From Symbiodinium natans (taxonomy: Eukaryota; Sar; Dinophyceae; Suessiales; Symbiodiniaceae), in the NCBI GenBank assembly GCA_905221605.1, contig CAJNDS010001435.1, positions 394,001-458,000 of the forward strand: a DNA stretch of 64,000 nt, given 5' to 3'. The notes under the pieces are model-generated. The model had not been told where the DNA came from, did no database searches, and was given only the letters and a program-made list of their open reading frames with translations. Shown one piece after another: positions 43,555 to 53,999 of the stretch. The first letter of the stretch is position 1. Every line of letters begins with the position of its first letter. A program made the position numbers and the translations under genes.

Positions 43555-44860
43555 CCTGGGGTTGGGGTTTAGGGTTTAGGGTTTAGGGTTTGGGGTTTGG
43601 GGTTTGGGGTTTAGGGTTTAGGGTTTAGGGTTTAGGGTTTAGGATTTAGGGTTTCGGGTTTCGGGTTTCAGGTTTCGGGTTGAATTAGGGTTTTAGGGTG
43701 TGGGGTTTCAAGTTTAATTAGGGTCTTAGGCTTTAGGGCAAACCCTGAGCCCTCTGGATCTAGGGACTCCGTAACCTCTACCGTGTCGATCGAAGAGAAG
43801 TCTGGACTCGGGTACTTTGAAGCGGGTTTGGGGCTTAGGGTTTAGGGTTGAATGAAAAAAGGGGTATAGTAGTAGTTATAAGTAGGGTTCGAAGTACGGT
43901 AACTACACTTAAAGCCCCACGTAGGGTACTTATAACCCTACTTATACCCATGAATCCCCAAGTATCCGCATCCTGATACCATCTTGAAGGTCGCGTAAGG
44001 CATCCGACATCCCTAAAACCTAAACCTAAACCCTAAACCCTAAACAACAATGTCGGTTCCTAGGCTCCTCTGGTAAAACCCTCCACCTCGTACCCTAAAC
44101 AATCCTAAACACTGACACCTTAACCCCCTAAAACCCTAAAACCCTAAACGAGGCCCTGAACCCTAAAGCCTTAAATCCCTAAACCCCAAAGCCTTGAAAC
44201 CCTAAACCCTAACACCCCCAAACCCTAAACTAGGCCCTAAACCCTAAAGCCTAAAACCCCTAAACCCTTAAACCCTAATACCCTAAACTAGGCGCTAAAC
44301 TCTAAAGCCTTAAAACCCTAAACCCTTAAACCCTAATACCCTAAACGAGGCCCGAAAACCCTAAAGCCTTAAAACCCTAAACCCTAAAACCCTAATACCC
44401 TAAACTAGGCCCTAAAACCCTAAAGCCTTAAAACCCTAAACCCTAAAACCCTACTAAAACCCTACTAAAACCCTAAAACCCTAAAACCCTAAAACCATAA
44501 AACCCTAAACCCCCTAAAACCCTGATGCCCTAAACGCCCTAAACCTTCAAACAACCCAACCTCTGCTCGATTGGTGGTCGCTTGCCCGCCCACTCGGCAG
44601 TTGCGAGCGCCGCCGCGGTCCTAAGCGGCGTTTGGCGACTTCTTTGGGGGTTTTAGGGCTTTAGGGGGTTTAGGGCTTTGGGGTTTTCGGGTTTTGGGGT
44701 TTGGGGGTTTTAGGGTTTTGGGGTCTTGGGGGTTGCGGTTTTTTGGGGTTTTGCGGTTTTAGGAGATAGTCTTGTTGCATTTAGGGGGTTCAGTTTTCGG
44801 GGTCTGGGGAGTCTAAAGTAGCTTTCGGGGTCTGGGGAGTCTAAAGTAGCCTCTAAAAGG
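43555..44860. other. Long repeat block
   Basis: Telomere-like arrays, a hairpin element at 43860-43955 (GGGGTATAG..TTATAAGTAGGG and its inverse), the higher-order repeat at 44100-44430, and a direct duplication of TTTCGGGGTCTGGGGAGTCT at 44793-44850. A GC-rich island at 44570-44640 is open on both strands. Confidence 0.7.
44100..44430. repeat. Higher-order repeat of degenerate CCCTAAA units
   Basis: Units of about 60 bp, each carrying the landmarks ACTAGGCCCTAAA, AAAGCCTTAAAA and CCCTAATACC in the same order, are repeated about five times. This is a higher-order satellite built from telomere-like heptamers, not simple slippage. Confidence 0.8.
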
Positions 44861-44864
44861 GCGC

Positions 44865-44990
44865 CATGCTTTGGTACTGCTTAGAACTGCGTATCGCGTT
44901 ATAGCGTCCAGGCTTTCCTGCACGTTTTCCGGGAGAAGGCCAGCCACAGTCACATCATGCTGCGCGATCGATTCGAAGAGTCCCCACAAC
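44865..44990 (-). CDS. Exon-like region, unknown product
   Basis: Minus frame LFESIAQHDVTVAGLLPENV then QESLDAITRYAVLSSTK, more than 40 codons open. Alternating hydrophobic and charged residues suggest a folded domain. No family recognised. It follows a long CCCTAAA array. Confidence 0.55.
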
Positions 44991-45068
44991 CCTAAACCCT
45001 AAACCCTAAACCCTAAACCCTAAACCCTAAAACCTAAAACCTAAACCTAAACTGCACTAACCCTAACC

Positions 45069-45344
45069 CTAAACTTCATGCTTTTGAACCCTGATCCCTG
45101 TCACCCCCAAACCTCGAAGCTCTACGCCTGAAGTCGAAGGCCCCTTACACGAAGCCCCGAAACCCTCTGAGTGCTTGTAGTTGGAATGGGTGGGCAGTTT
45201 AGAATCTACGTATAATGGCATCATAAGGGGGCTAGCATTAGTTGCTGCGGTAATACTGGTAGTAAGCCCCTCTGAAATCCTTTCAGGGTTTGTAGGGTTG
45301 GGGCGTTGGGCTTTAACTGAACCCCTGAACTGCCTAAAATTCAA
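45069..45344 (-). CDS. Candidate exon, strand uncertain
   Basis: The minus frame is open for 90 codons (QFRGSVKAQRPNPTNPERIS...NASPLMMPLYVDSKLPTHS...). The plus frame over 45181-45370 is also open and holds a possible membrane segment (GLALVAAVILVVSPSEIL). Neither has decisive splice sites. Confidence 0.3.
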   Translation of the reverse strand: MNFRQFRGSVKAQRPNPTNPERISEGLTTSITAATNASPLMMPLYVDSKLPTHSNYKHSEGFGASCKGPSTSGVELRGLGVTGIRVQKHEV

Positions 45345-45800
45345 GCCTGCCCTAGAATCCCTCAGCCAACAGCTCTGGCAAACCCTAACCCTAAACCCTA
45401 AACCCTAAACCCCATCTAAACGACAGCATCCGGGCGTCATTAGCTCAGGGGCAGCGCTCTGCGTTGCCTCCACGGAGAGAACATGGGAAGGTTAGGATTT
45501 AGGGTATATAGGGGTCTCATAAGCCCGATAACATGGGCTTTAGGGTTTAGGGTTCCAGGGCTTCAGCCGGGGCTTTGGGTGCGAATTCGGGCCTGCTTGG
45601 CGTTTGGGGCTTTAGGGTCTTAGACTCAGCAGAACTAATCAACAAACACTCCTAAACCTCAAGTAAGACCGAAGTCTCGACGGTAGAGAACACACTCCCG
45701 TGAGCATGTCGTGTGTCCCAGGACAGGACGGGCTATTAGATCTTACGAATTCTGCTCCATAGAATCAACCTATAAAAAGCCGTTTTGAAGGAGTAGAGGC

Positions 45801-45891
45801 CTTTGGGATGTTTCCCCTTACCATACTAAGGCATTCTAGCACCCCCATTATAATCCCAGTTAAGGAGACTATAAGGGGGAACATCCCAAAG
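45801..45891. mobile_element. MITE/introner-like element, family E
   Basis: 91 bp with about 18-bp terminal inverted repeats (CTTTGGGATGTTTCCCCTTA / TAAGGGGGAACATCCCAAAG). On the minus strand the coding frame at 45893-45975 runs into it, and GT in GGGATGTTCCC and AG in CCCAAAG could serve as splice sites. Confidence 0.75.
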
Positions 45892-45892
45892 A

Positions 45893-45975
45893 GTCCTGGC
45901 TGTCAACCCACTCCAGCCTTCTCGCAGTCAGCGACACGGCGTAGAATGGGCCCTGACCAGGAGAGGAGAAAAGGC
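45893..45975 (-). CDS. Exon abutting a family E element
   Basis: Minus frame SPGQGPFYAVSLTARRLEWV then DSQDSL, ending at the element boundary. Natural composition. The plus frame is weaker. Confidence 0.45.
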
Positions 45976-46395
45976 GCATCCCAAATCCCCTGAACCTTGT
46001 GGGTATACCCATCCTAGGGCCCCCTCCACCCCAAACCCCAAACCCTAAGCCCTAAGCCCTAACCCGAAACCCGAAGCCCTAAACCCTAAACCCTAATCCC
46101 CCACGCCCCACCTATCGCTTCAGCGCTGTTCGGGTATGGGGTCGCGATGGGAATGGCAAAGCAAAGAAAAGCAGGCTAAATGGTGCCATGTTCATTATTC
46201 AGGTTTAGGGTTTGGGGTTTGGGGTTTAGGGGTTACGGTTTAGGGCTGGTTCGCGCTGTGCTCGCTACAGCTCCAACACCACCCTGCCAACCCACACATT
46301 TCAAGCTCTGGGTTGTCGCGGTTTCTCTATAAAGTCAGGACGGCAAGAGAACGGGAACGAAGGGGTCTGTAAACCCCCTAAACCCTAAACTAAAC

Positions 46396-46396
46396 C

Positions 46397-46428
<32 letters not shown>

Positions 46429-46432
46429 ACCC
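46396..46432. repeat. (CCCTCAA)n variant array
   Basis: Five units of CCCTCAA embedded in CCCTAAA repeat. (CCCAAAA)n follows at 46924-46960. Confidence 0.9.
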
Positions 46433-46663
46433 TAAACCCTATAAACCCTAAACCCGAAACCCTAAACCCTAAACCCTAAACCAGAATAATCAACCTCAGC
46501 TCCCTCGGACCAAAGCTCGAACTTTCGACTCACAGCTCTCCAACATATTTTGCCTTCAGCAGTTCATCCCCTTGGCCCTCTAGAGCCGAAGACCACCAGT
46601 CCGGTAAATCCTAGACCCTGAAACCTTGAAGGCCTCAGAGCCCTAAGCGCCTTGAACCCTCAA

Positions 46664-46767
46664 GTGGGTGGTTGTCAAAATTATGATCCCTTTTGGGGTA
46701 CCCTAAATATTAGGTGCCGTATTATAATAGGGATCCAAAAAGGGACCATAATTTTGACAACCACCCA
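46664..46767. mobile_element. MITE-like element with 33-bp inverted ends, family H
   Basis: Left end 46664-46696 (GTGGGTGGTTGTCAAAATTA...) and right end 46735-46767 are inverted copies with about two mismatches. On the plus strand it starts GT and is followed by AAG, so it could splice. The ends recall the family H intron at 28.2 kb. Confidence 0.85.
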
Positions 46768-46992
46768 AGTCTAAGTCTAATCTTAACATTCACCTTATCA
46801 ACCCCAAAACTCCAAATTTCAGGAGAAAAACAGGCCCTCAAGCCCTGAAAGTCTCGAATTCCAGGTCTTGAGACGAAAGCCGTATACCCTACGGGGGACC
46901 TGACGAAAAACCCAGAAGCGTAAACCCAAAACCCAAAACCCAAAACCCAAAACCCAAAACCCTAAACCCTAAACTAAACCCTAAACCCTACT

Positions 46993-47066
46993 GAGCCAAG
47001 CCTGCAAGGCGGCGACCCTTGGAATCAAAGGATACTGCTCGCCGGCTGGTGCCATAGCCTTGAAGA
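46993..47066 (-). CDS. Exon-like island, unknown product
   Basis: After a CCCTAG acceptor the minus frame reads FFKAMAPAGEQYPLIPRVAA then LQAWLS. The plus strand is also open but stops at TAG. No family recognised. Confidence 0.45.
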
Positions 47067-47633
47067 ACTAGGGGTCTGACGTTTAGGGCTTAGGGGTTGT
47101 TTAGGGGTTAGGGGTTTTCGGGGCTTAAGGGTTTAGGCGGTTCAGGGTTCAGGGCTTTTTGGGGGTTTAGGGTCGAGGGGTTGAGGGTTGGGGCTCAGGG
47201 TTCAGGGTTTAGGGGCTTAATCAGAGTTTTGGGTCCTTAAGGAGGGGGGTTTGGGCTTCTCCGAGGTTATGTAACACAGGGTTCAGGGCTTGATGTTTTA
47301 CAGGGCTTGGGGTGCCGGAGTTGTTTGAAGCTGTGTGGATGTGTATGTGCTCTGAAACATGCGTTTGTTTCGTGGGGGCGGAGGGGGGGGGGGGGCGGAT
47401 TGACAAGTCTTCCATTGCTCTAAACCCTCTACCCCAAACCCTAAACCCTAAACGATCTGTCTAAGGGGGCCAAGGTGGGTTCTGGGTATGTGTCCCTAAG
47501 CCCTGAGCACAGCGTTTATACTGCTGCTTCCCTTGCAAAAAGCTGCGTGTAATGTATAGCTCCGGCTAGCAGAGGCTAGACGCTCACTTGTGGGAACTCA
47601 ATTCAAATCTGCACTTGAAGCACAATGCGCTAT

Positions 47634-48865
47634 TTACGTACATGATCGACAGGTTGGCAGCTTTCTTCCAAAGTAAGGCCGCTTGGAAGGGAATATCTTT
47701 CCACACTTGCGGCACAAGTTCACTGGCCAGCCCTGGCAAAGTTCCTCTTGGACCCCCGGCGCGCTTGCGCGTTTAGGGTTGTGCAAGCAAGACCAGCACA
47801 GGGCCCTGTCCTCGTCTAGCGCCATGTCAGCGGGGAATCTCTCCCCACAAGAGCCACAGTCGTACTCCCACCAAGTTCCGTCCTCCGGGTAGCCGTGTTC
47901 TGCAGCTCGTCGCAACCAGGGCAGCTCGTCAGAAACTAACCCAGCGTCTGGATACCGACGGGCGAAATAAAAAGCACGGCGCAGGAGGTGGCTGCGCACC
48001 TCTTCGTCAACGAACATATTCAGCAGCTGTAGCTGAGAGCCGCGCCGGACGTAAAGCCGCAATTCCTCGTCCCAGACATCCTTGCACCCCTCCAGTAGCT
48101 GCAAGAGGAGCTTGACCCACCTTTTGATCTTCCACGCTTCCATGGTGCCACTGTGCAGACGCACTTCGATGGTACAGTAGTCACGATCCGAGCTCGGAAA
48201 GTTTACCGCGTGGTACTTTCCATCTGGGTTCAACAAGTCCTTCACAAGTTTGGCCATTCTTCCATCACCAGCATACCACAAGCGACCCCAGTCTTTCTTT
48301 GAGAGTTCCATTGCTATCTGCTTGCAATATAGCCGTTGTCGCGGCGTGATGGTGGCACAGCAGCGCACAGCAATGGTTCAAGGCGGACCCAAAGGCGCAC
48401 AAAATTCAGCAGCGCATGCCTGGGCAGCCGAGTCATGTCTAAATGAACGTGGAGTCCGCATGATTTCGTGATTCTGGTGTCCATGTCCTGCAAGACACTG
48501 CTTAATGTGTCAATGTCATCTTCCTGCTCCTCGAATGCCCTTGCAGGTGAGGACAGTTCCACGGACGCCATGCTGTCAATATCATCCAGGCTAGTATCGA
48601 GTTGCACGACCCAGTAACGCAAGCAAACCTTTTGCTCTCGATCCGTATAATATGCGATGCCTCCATCCGGCCTGTAGACCCTCACCTTTTGCCCACCGAC
48701 CCGCTTTGCGACGTGCAGGCCGCTCAAACTGGCAAGTTGTTTGGCTGCCCTCTCGGGGCTGCACTGCGGCACGTGCATCTCCAGTTCCACCCCGAAGCGC
48801 CGCTTCACCCAGGCAGGGCGAAGCAAGCGACGTTGCAGCTGCTTCGCACTTGCCAGCAATGTCAT
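47634..48865 (-). CDS. Amidoligase-like protein with two zinc ribbons, frameshifted
   Basis: The first frame (ATG 48865, 183 codons) has FGVELE at 24-29, VELSSP at 102-107 and CGLHVHLD at 136-143. The second frame (48368-47634) adds VNFPS and EVRLHSGT. These are the hallmarks of the Amidoligase_2 family (ATP-grasp-like relatives of glutamine synthetase that form amide bonds). The join is at PPSRRDNGY / YCKQIAMEL near 48327: the first frame stops 10 bases later, and skipping two bases (a TATAT site) would join them. The C-terminus has CxxC pairs at second-frame residues 171/174, 191/194 and 219/222, 240/243: two zinc ribbons. The shift may be real decay, a sequencing slip or unusual splicing. 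Unlike its neighbours, this gene has no telomere-like intron in its body. Confidence 0.8.
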
Positions 48866-49189
48866 GGAAGCCCGCAGAGCTCGAAACTAGGAACCAGTTG
48901 GCCGCGGAAAGGGCCTTGAGCATCGAGCGCTGCCTCTGCACCCTAAGCCCTATCAACCTCAGGGGGGTTCAGAGCATTTTTTTCGGTCGCAGTCTGATCT
49001 CCCTTACCCCAACCTCGAAGCACTTTAGAAGCTTTGAAAACTCCGCGCTCATGGAGCCGGTAGCCGAGATGGCGGGGCCTTTGCTGGGGAGGGGAGATTG
49101 AACGATGATGATCATCATCATGGACGAGCAACAACAGTCACAACAACAGTGGTAGCAAATGGTAGTAGATACCCTGTATGCGTGACTTC

Positions 49190-49255
49190 ATTAAACCTGT
49201 AAACATGAGAACAGCAAGAGCAGCAAAACCAGTCGGCACGACCTCGGAATGACAA
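49190..49255 (-). CDS. Cys-rich exon after an introner
   Basis: Starts immediately after the GGCACAG acceptor of the element at 49256-49349 and reads LSFRGRADWFCCSCCSHVYR, then a GTTTAATG donor. The closely spaced cysteines suggest metal binding. Too short to name. Confidence 0.5.
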
Positions 49256-49349
49256 CTGTGCCTTTTTTGGCTTTAAGGGGCTTAGAAGGGAACCAGAACC
49301 TCGTTCTGGTTCCCCAAAAGGGGAATAAGGGTCTACTCTGGGCCCTGGC
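49256..49349 (-). mobile_element. Introner-like element, family G
   Basis: 94 bp on the minus strand from GCCAGGGCCC to GGCACAG, with CCCTTATTCCCC near the start and a perfect hairpin at 49291-49314 (GGAACCAGAAC / GTTCTGGTTCC). Same order of motifs as the other family G copies. Confidence 0.75.
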
Positions 49350-49586
49350 AACACATAACCCTGCAACCCTAAACCCTAAACCCTAAACCCTAATCCCCTA
49401 AAAAGTGACTGGGAGGCTGGTGTTCAGGTGCATCCAAGCTGCCGGGAAGGCAAGCCCTGCCTTGCGACAGGGTGCTTTGTCTGGTTGTCCGGAACTGGGA
49501 GGTTAGTCTAGTTAATGTAAGGGTTTAGGGTTTAGGGTTCCGGGTTTAGGGTTTAGGGTTTAGGGTTTAGGGTTTAGGGTTACCAC

Positions 49587-49680
49587 AAAGGGTCCATGGA
49601 CCTAAATAGGCAAAAAGCACCTCCTATATAGGGACTCTTGGGCCCAAGTATATTCTAATATGGTACATAGAGCCTTAGGG
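49587..49680. mobile_element. MITE-like element, family A
   Basis: AAGGGTCCATGGACCTA at the left and a decayed inverse (GTACATAGAGCCTTAGGG) at the right, with CTTGGGCCCAAGTATA inside. Copies: 58483-58587, 59084-59192 and, more decayed, 721-838. Confidence 0.7.
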
Positions 49681-49701
49681 TTAGGTCGAAGTATAGGGCT
49701 G

Positions 49702-49801
49702 TATAGGGTATAAGTGAGGCGCCCTATACTCATGCCCCCTCCCCCATTTTGGGGTGCTTGGGTTCATCTTATAGGGTATAAGTAAGGTGCCCGATACTCA
49801 T
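49702..49801. repeat. Imperfect tandem repeat, 68-bp period
   Basis: TATAGGGTATAAGT-AGG-GCCC-ATACTCAT occurs twice, each followed by CATT--GGGGTGCTT. Confidence 0.85.
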
Positions 49802-50849
49802 ACTGACCATTGAGGGGTGCTTAGAACCCTGTACTTGGAATTCGAGGGGCAGTACTGTGGTATGGGACCCTTCCCGTCCCATTTCCGTCAAAGGAACATG
49901 GAGCATCAGTGTCAGTGTCCTGTAAATCCTGGCGAGGAAATCTACTGTACCAGGTCGACAAGCACGCTGCTCGGCAGTATCAATGCAACAACGTCTGATG
50001 TGAACATATCCGTTTCAAATCCAGGCGTGTAGACATGAATATTCATAGCTGGGCATCCGAATCCATAATGGCACCGCTACCGCAGGCCAGCAAAGGTACG
50101 TACATAAGTCTCGACTTAAACACGCATTGCGTGCTCCTTCGACGACTCTCTACCTACCCAACTGGCGGGAACGAGGATACCTATTTCTGACTATGCTATA
50201 CGACCTTGCTAAGCGAGGTACATATCCCAAAACCGGAAATGCAAATGAGGGTCAAGGGCAACCTTGCACCCCAACCACAATACCTACAAAGACCTCTAGA
50301 GAACTCAACCCCAAATATTCCGAACTCCCACTTCGGCGTGAATTCCAACCTATGGGACTTTTCACCCTGTAAATCAAAAACTCCATAAGGCCTAAACCCA
50401 GAGGTCATGGAAGTCCTCATCATCCACTCAGCAGAAAAGCCTAACATGCGAATCGCCTTAAACCCTAAACCCTAAACCCTAAACCCCAAACCTCAAGCCC
50501 TAAACCCCAAACCCCAATTCCTAAACCCCAAAGCCTAAACCCTAAAACACGTCCGAGGCCTATGGATGACATCGCGGAACTGGGCTGAACGGAGGCGGCG
50601 GTTGTCGCCGTCCTAGCAGATCGCGTGCGCGCGAGCATGCGCTCTCGCGAGAGACATTTAGAGTGATTTTGGGGTTTAGGCTTTAGGGTTTAGGGGTTTG
50701 GGGTTTGGGGTTTGGTAGTTTAGGTGTACCCTTTTAAGGATTTCCTATAGTAAGGGTTTGCAAATTTGGGGGTATACTAAGGGGTGCCCCTATGTTGAGA
50801 ATTACCCATGTTTAGGGCTTTCGGGCTTTAGGATGTGAAAGTGGAGGGT

Positions 50850-51085
50850 TTCGGATGTACATGGGGTGCAAGGCCTTGGGGCCTAAGGGCTCTATGTTTC
50901 TGGTGATTCTAATCTAGACCCAAGAGTAGCCTGGAAATAAAAGTTGGGGCTTCTAAGGGAAACTCCGAAAAAAAGGAATAAGGGCCTGCGGCCTACTTTG
51001 AGTCCTGGCAATGGTTTCGGGGAGTTAGTTTAATGGTTTGGTGGGGCTTCTTATGCAGGTCCTTTCGCGTTAGACAGACCCGCTC
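50850..51085 (-). CDS. Exons flanking a GC-AG introner, unknown product
   Basis: Upstream exon (about 51085-51010): MERVCLTRKDLHKKPHQTI then KLTPRNH. The element then begins GCCAGG, and a GTAGGC a few bases further on is an alternative donor. Downstream after GGGTCTAG: ITRNIEPLGPKALHPMYIR then NPPLSHPK, or in another phase a short frame ending in a stop. The first is more protein-like but the phase is unresolved. No family recognised. Confidence 0.45.
50914..51009 (-). mobile_element. Introner-like element, family G
   Basis: 96 bp from GCCAGGACTC to CTCTTGGGTCTAG on the minus strand. The acceptor end CTGGGTCTAG / TTGGGTCTAG is shared with the AP2 intron, and CCCTTATTCC is shared with the other copies. 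Confidence 0.75.
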
Positions 51086-51167
51086 CATGCTCCACCACTT
51101 TCACCGATGTCGGGCATACGTAGCCCACCAACCCCAGCAACCCTCTTGCTAGGGTTGTTTACATGGC

Positions 51168-51292
51168 CCCTTCATATCGGTCCTTAAATGGGGGGGTCTC
51201 TTATATACCCCTTAACCCCTTAAATCATATACCCTACAGAACCCACAGGCCTATACTTCAGAGCCCTTCCAAGAAGGTGAGGGAACCCTACG
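51168..51292. mobile_element. Family F element (decayed MITE)
   Basis: Pattern: CATGGTCCC, then GGCCCTTAA, then TATACCCC, then CATACTTC-GAG-CCTT, then GAGGTAAGGGACCAT. Other copies: 31270-31396, 52808-52912, 56935-57044 and 63573-63690, all in the same plus orientation and 100-125 bp long. Confidence 0.65.
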
Positions 51293-51394
51293 AAGCCTAA
51301 AACACTAAGCCCTAAACCCTGAAACCCGACACCCCTAACACCCTCTACAAGTCCCAAGATGCCACCCTGAAGCCCTATATATAAACCCTACACA

Positions 51395-51535
51395 CTAAAG
51401 AAATGAAAATACATATAATATAATATATTTTAATTTAATTTAAAACACAATATAATATAATAGAAAATATAGAATATATAATATAATATAATACAATATA
51501 ATATAATGTAATAAAAATATAATAGAACACAATAA
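51395..51535. repeat. AT-rich TAATA microsatellite
   Basis: About 140 bp of AATAT/ATAATATA units, nearly pure A+T, in sharp contrast to the GC-rich surroundings. Other A+T microsatellites lie at 53660-53735 and 55318-55420 (ATATGTGTATATA type) and at 14440-14510. Confidence 0.95.
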
Positions 51536-51539
51536 ACCC

Positions 51540-53490
51540 AACAAATCCCATAAGCCCTAAACCGTGCTCCTGGTCTCCCAGCTGCACGACCGTTTCGCCG
51601 AGCTCGCTTGGGCACCTGTTTGGCTTCGAGCCCAAAAATGGGTTTAGGGGTTAGGGTTTAGGGTTTAGGATTTAGGGTTGACGGGCTCTTGTTGAGAGTT
51701 TAAGGGTCCGCCGACCCTGTGATGGGGCTGCCCTGGCCTTCAAGCTGGCTTCAGCTCCTGTTTGGCTCCCAACGTTTCACAGAGGCTCAAGCACATCAAC
51801 TTTTTTGGCATCCTTTGAGCTGACGAGCGCGTTTAAACCTTTCAACTATGCTCCAGCGGGGTCGGCGGCTTGAGCCGGGGGCTCTTAAATTTAAGGGTTG
51901 AGGGTTCGGGCTTAAGGGTTTGAGGTTTTTCGTCTAAGTGTCAAGAAAGCTTAGCTTAGGTGTAAGAAGAGTTCGGGGTTCTTGGGTTCGGTGCTTTAGG
52001 GCTTTAGGGCTTTAGGGCTTTTGGGCTTTAGGGCTTTAGGGCTTTAGGGCTTTAGGGCTTTAGGGCTTTAGGGCTTTTGGGGCTTCCAGCGTATCAAGTA
52101 CTCTCATTCTAAGGGGTGCAAGGTGGATGTTGGGACCCCGATGGACTCAGAGGCCCTGTGCCTACAGGGCCTTAAAGGCTTCAAGGGCATTACGAGGCCT
52201 TCTGACGCTCAGCCTGTCAGGCTTTGCAGGCCCTAAACCCGAAACCCGAAACACTAAACCCTAAACCTGCATTTTAAAGGCTCAGTTGGGAAGCCCAGGC
52301 CCCAACATGCAGGCGTCTGCCCCACACCCTCAACGTGCCCTAAACCACCCCCTACCCCCCGAGGAAAGCCGCACCCTGAAATTTGGCTTAGGGTTTGGGG
52401 TTTAGGGTTCATGCAGGGTTTAGGGTCTGAGGCCTCAAGTCCTATGCCACTCTCAAGCCCCCAGATCTTGTTCCCTTGCTGGGGCGCCTGGGCCTAAAAC
52501 TGCCCGGACCCAGCGCGTCTGCATGGAGGATACCCTTGACTCGCGGTCGGTTCCTGCTTCAGGGGCTTTGGGCTTCAGGGGAGAAAGGGTTTTAGGGCTT
52601 CAGGGCCTGCTTATGATGTAGGCTTTTGTAGGTTTCGGTACCTCCTTCAGGAGCTCTGGGATGTAGGGATACAGGGTAAGGGTCTCAGGGCTTAGGGGCT
52701 GGAGGCGGAGCTCCTTAGGGTGTAGGGTCTAGGGTTTAGGGTTTAGGGTTTAGGGTACCCTAAACCCAAAACCCGAGGAGTAGTAGAGCGCGGGGCTTGA
52801 GTTCAGGGGACCACACGTATACCCGTTATATACCCCATACGAATTCAGGGCCAATACATCAGAACCCTTTAGCGGAGGTAAGGGGGCCATATGAATTAAG
52901 GGCCCATGAAACTACCCTAAACCCTAAACCCTAAACCCTAAACCCTAAACCCTAAACCCTAAACCCTAAACCCTAAACCTAGAGTGGGCCAGCGCCGGGC
53001 GCCTTCCGAGCTATCGAAGCTGGCATCCGGGACCTCCGCGGCTCAATCTCTTAAGGTGCCCGGTCGAGGGGGTTTTAGGGTTTAGGGTTTAGGATTTAGG
53101 GTTTAGGGTTTAGGATTTAGGGTTTAGGGTTTAGGATTTAGGGCTTAGGGTTTAGGGCTTGGACTTCGGGTTTCGAGAAGGGTTCGGAGGTTGTTGTGGC
53201 TTCGGCTACGAGGTTCAGAGGCTGGTGTTTGATACGGGCTAGATGCTAATTTCAGACGCTGGGGGAGTATCACGATCTCTACGGGAAGGAATGCGCAGAA
53301 GGCACTCGGCCCCACATAGGAGTTCGCGTGTATGTGTGCGCCTCGATACCAAAACACAAGGACCTGTACGCCAAAACCTGGGCAGCAAAGAAAACCCTAC
53401 ATCCTAAATCCTAACTCCTAGCCCGAATGGCCCCTTAACACCAGAACCCTAAGACGTAAAAACCCTAAATACCCTAAATACCCTAAACCC
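51540..53490. other. Repeats with ambiguous GC-rich islands
   Basis: Islands at 51565-51635, 51715-51890, 52440-52560 and 52980-53065 are open on both strands. Examples: minus MGSKPNRCPSELGETVV with an ATG, and minus RESRVSSMQTRWVRAV. They are separated by TTTAGGG and GCTTTAGG arrays and one family F element. None has decisive splice sites. Confidence 0.5.
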
Positions 53491-53504
53491 TAAACCCTCA
53501 ACCC

Positions 53505-53640
53505 TCTTAGCCCCCAATGATCTTTGCCAAAACGCCGTTGCCGTCCAGCGGAAGTCCGCAGCGTCTCGGCCATCCATTGCCACCGGGGCTTGCCATGTTA
53601 CCATGGCAGCCCCGTCCGTGCGTGTGCGTGTCGCCTCTAT
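53505..53640 (-). CDS. Exon-like region, unknown product
   Basis: Minus frame GAAMVTWQAPVAMDGRDAAD then FRWTATAFWQRSLGAKRVEG. Aromatic and balanced, GC3-biased, and clearly better than the overlapping plus frame. It meets a degenerate CCCTAAA block at its 3' side. Confidence 0.5.
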
Positions 53641-53999
53641 AAAGATACGTTTTTGGTGCATAGATTTCTGTATGTACATATATACAGAAACCTATACAAT
53701 TGTGTATATATATATACATATATGAAAGTACAGTATGCATGTTGCATACTTATGGCCTTATGGCACATCATGGGGTTGAAGATGCTCACCCTCGTTGGGG
53801 TGGCTTTCCTCCGACTGCCGCGAGCAGAGGTCGAGCGAACACATTTTTTTTCAGGGCAGGGGCACATGGATCGAGATTGTGGGAGATTGTGTCCACAGAG
53901 GCCCTGTTGCCAGTCAAACCCTCTTTGCCACGTGTTGCGCCGCACTGCCGCTAAGTTTACCCGTCCCCTCGCCTCAGATTGAGACTCTTCGGGATGTGT

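Noticed and set aside
45431-45485. tRNA-like sequence (TAGCTCAGGGGCAGCGC)
   Set aside because: It resembles a D-arm/A box, but no T-arm or B box follows and no acceptor stem pairs. Possibly a relic, not a tRNA gene.
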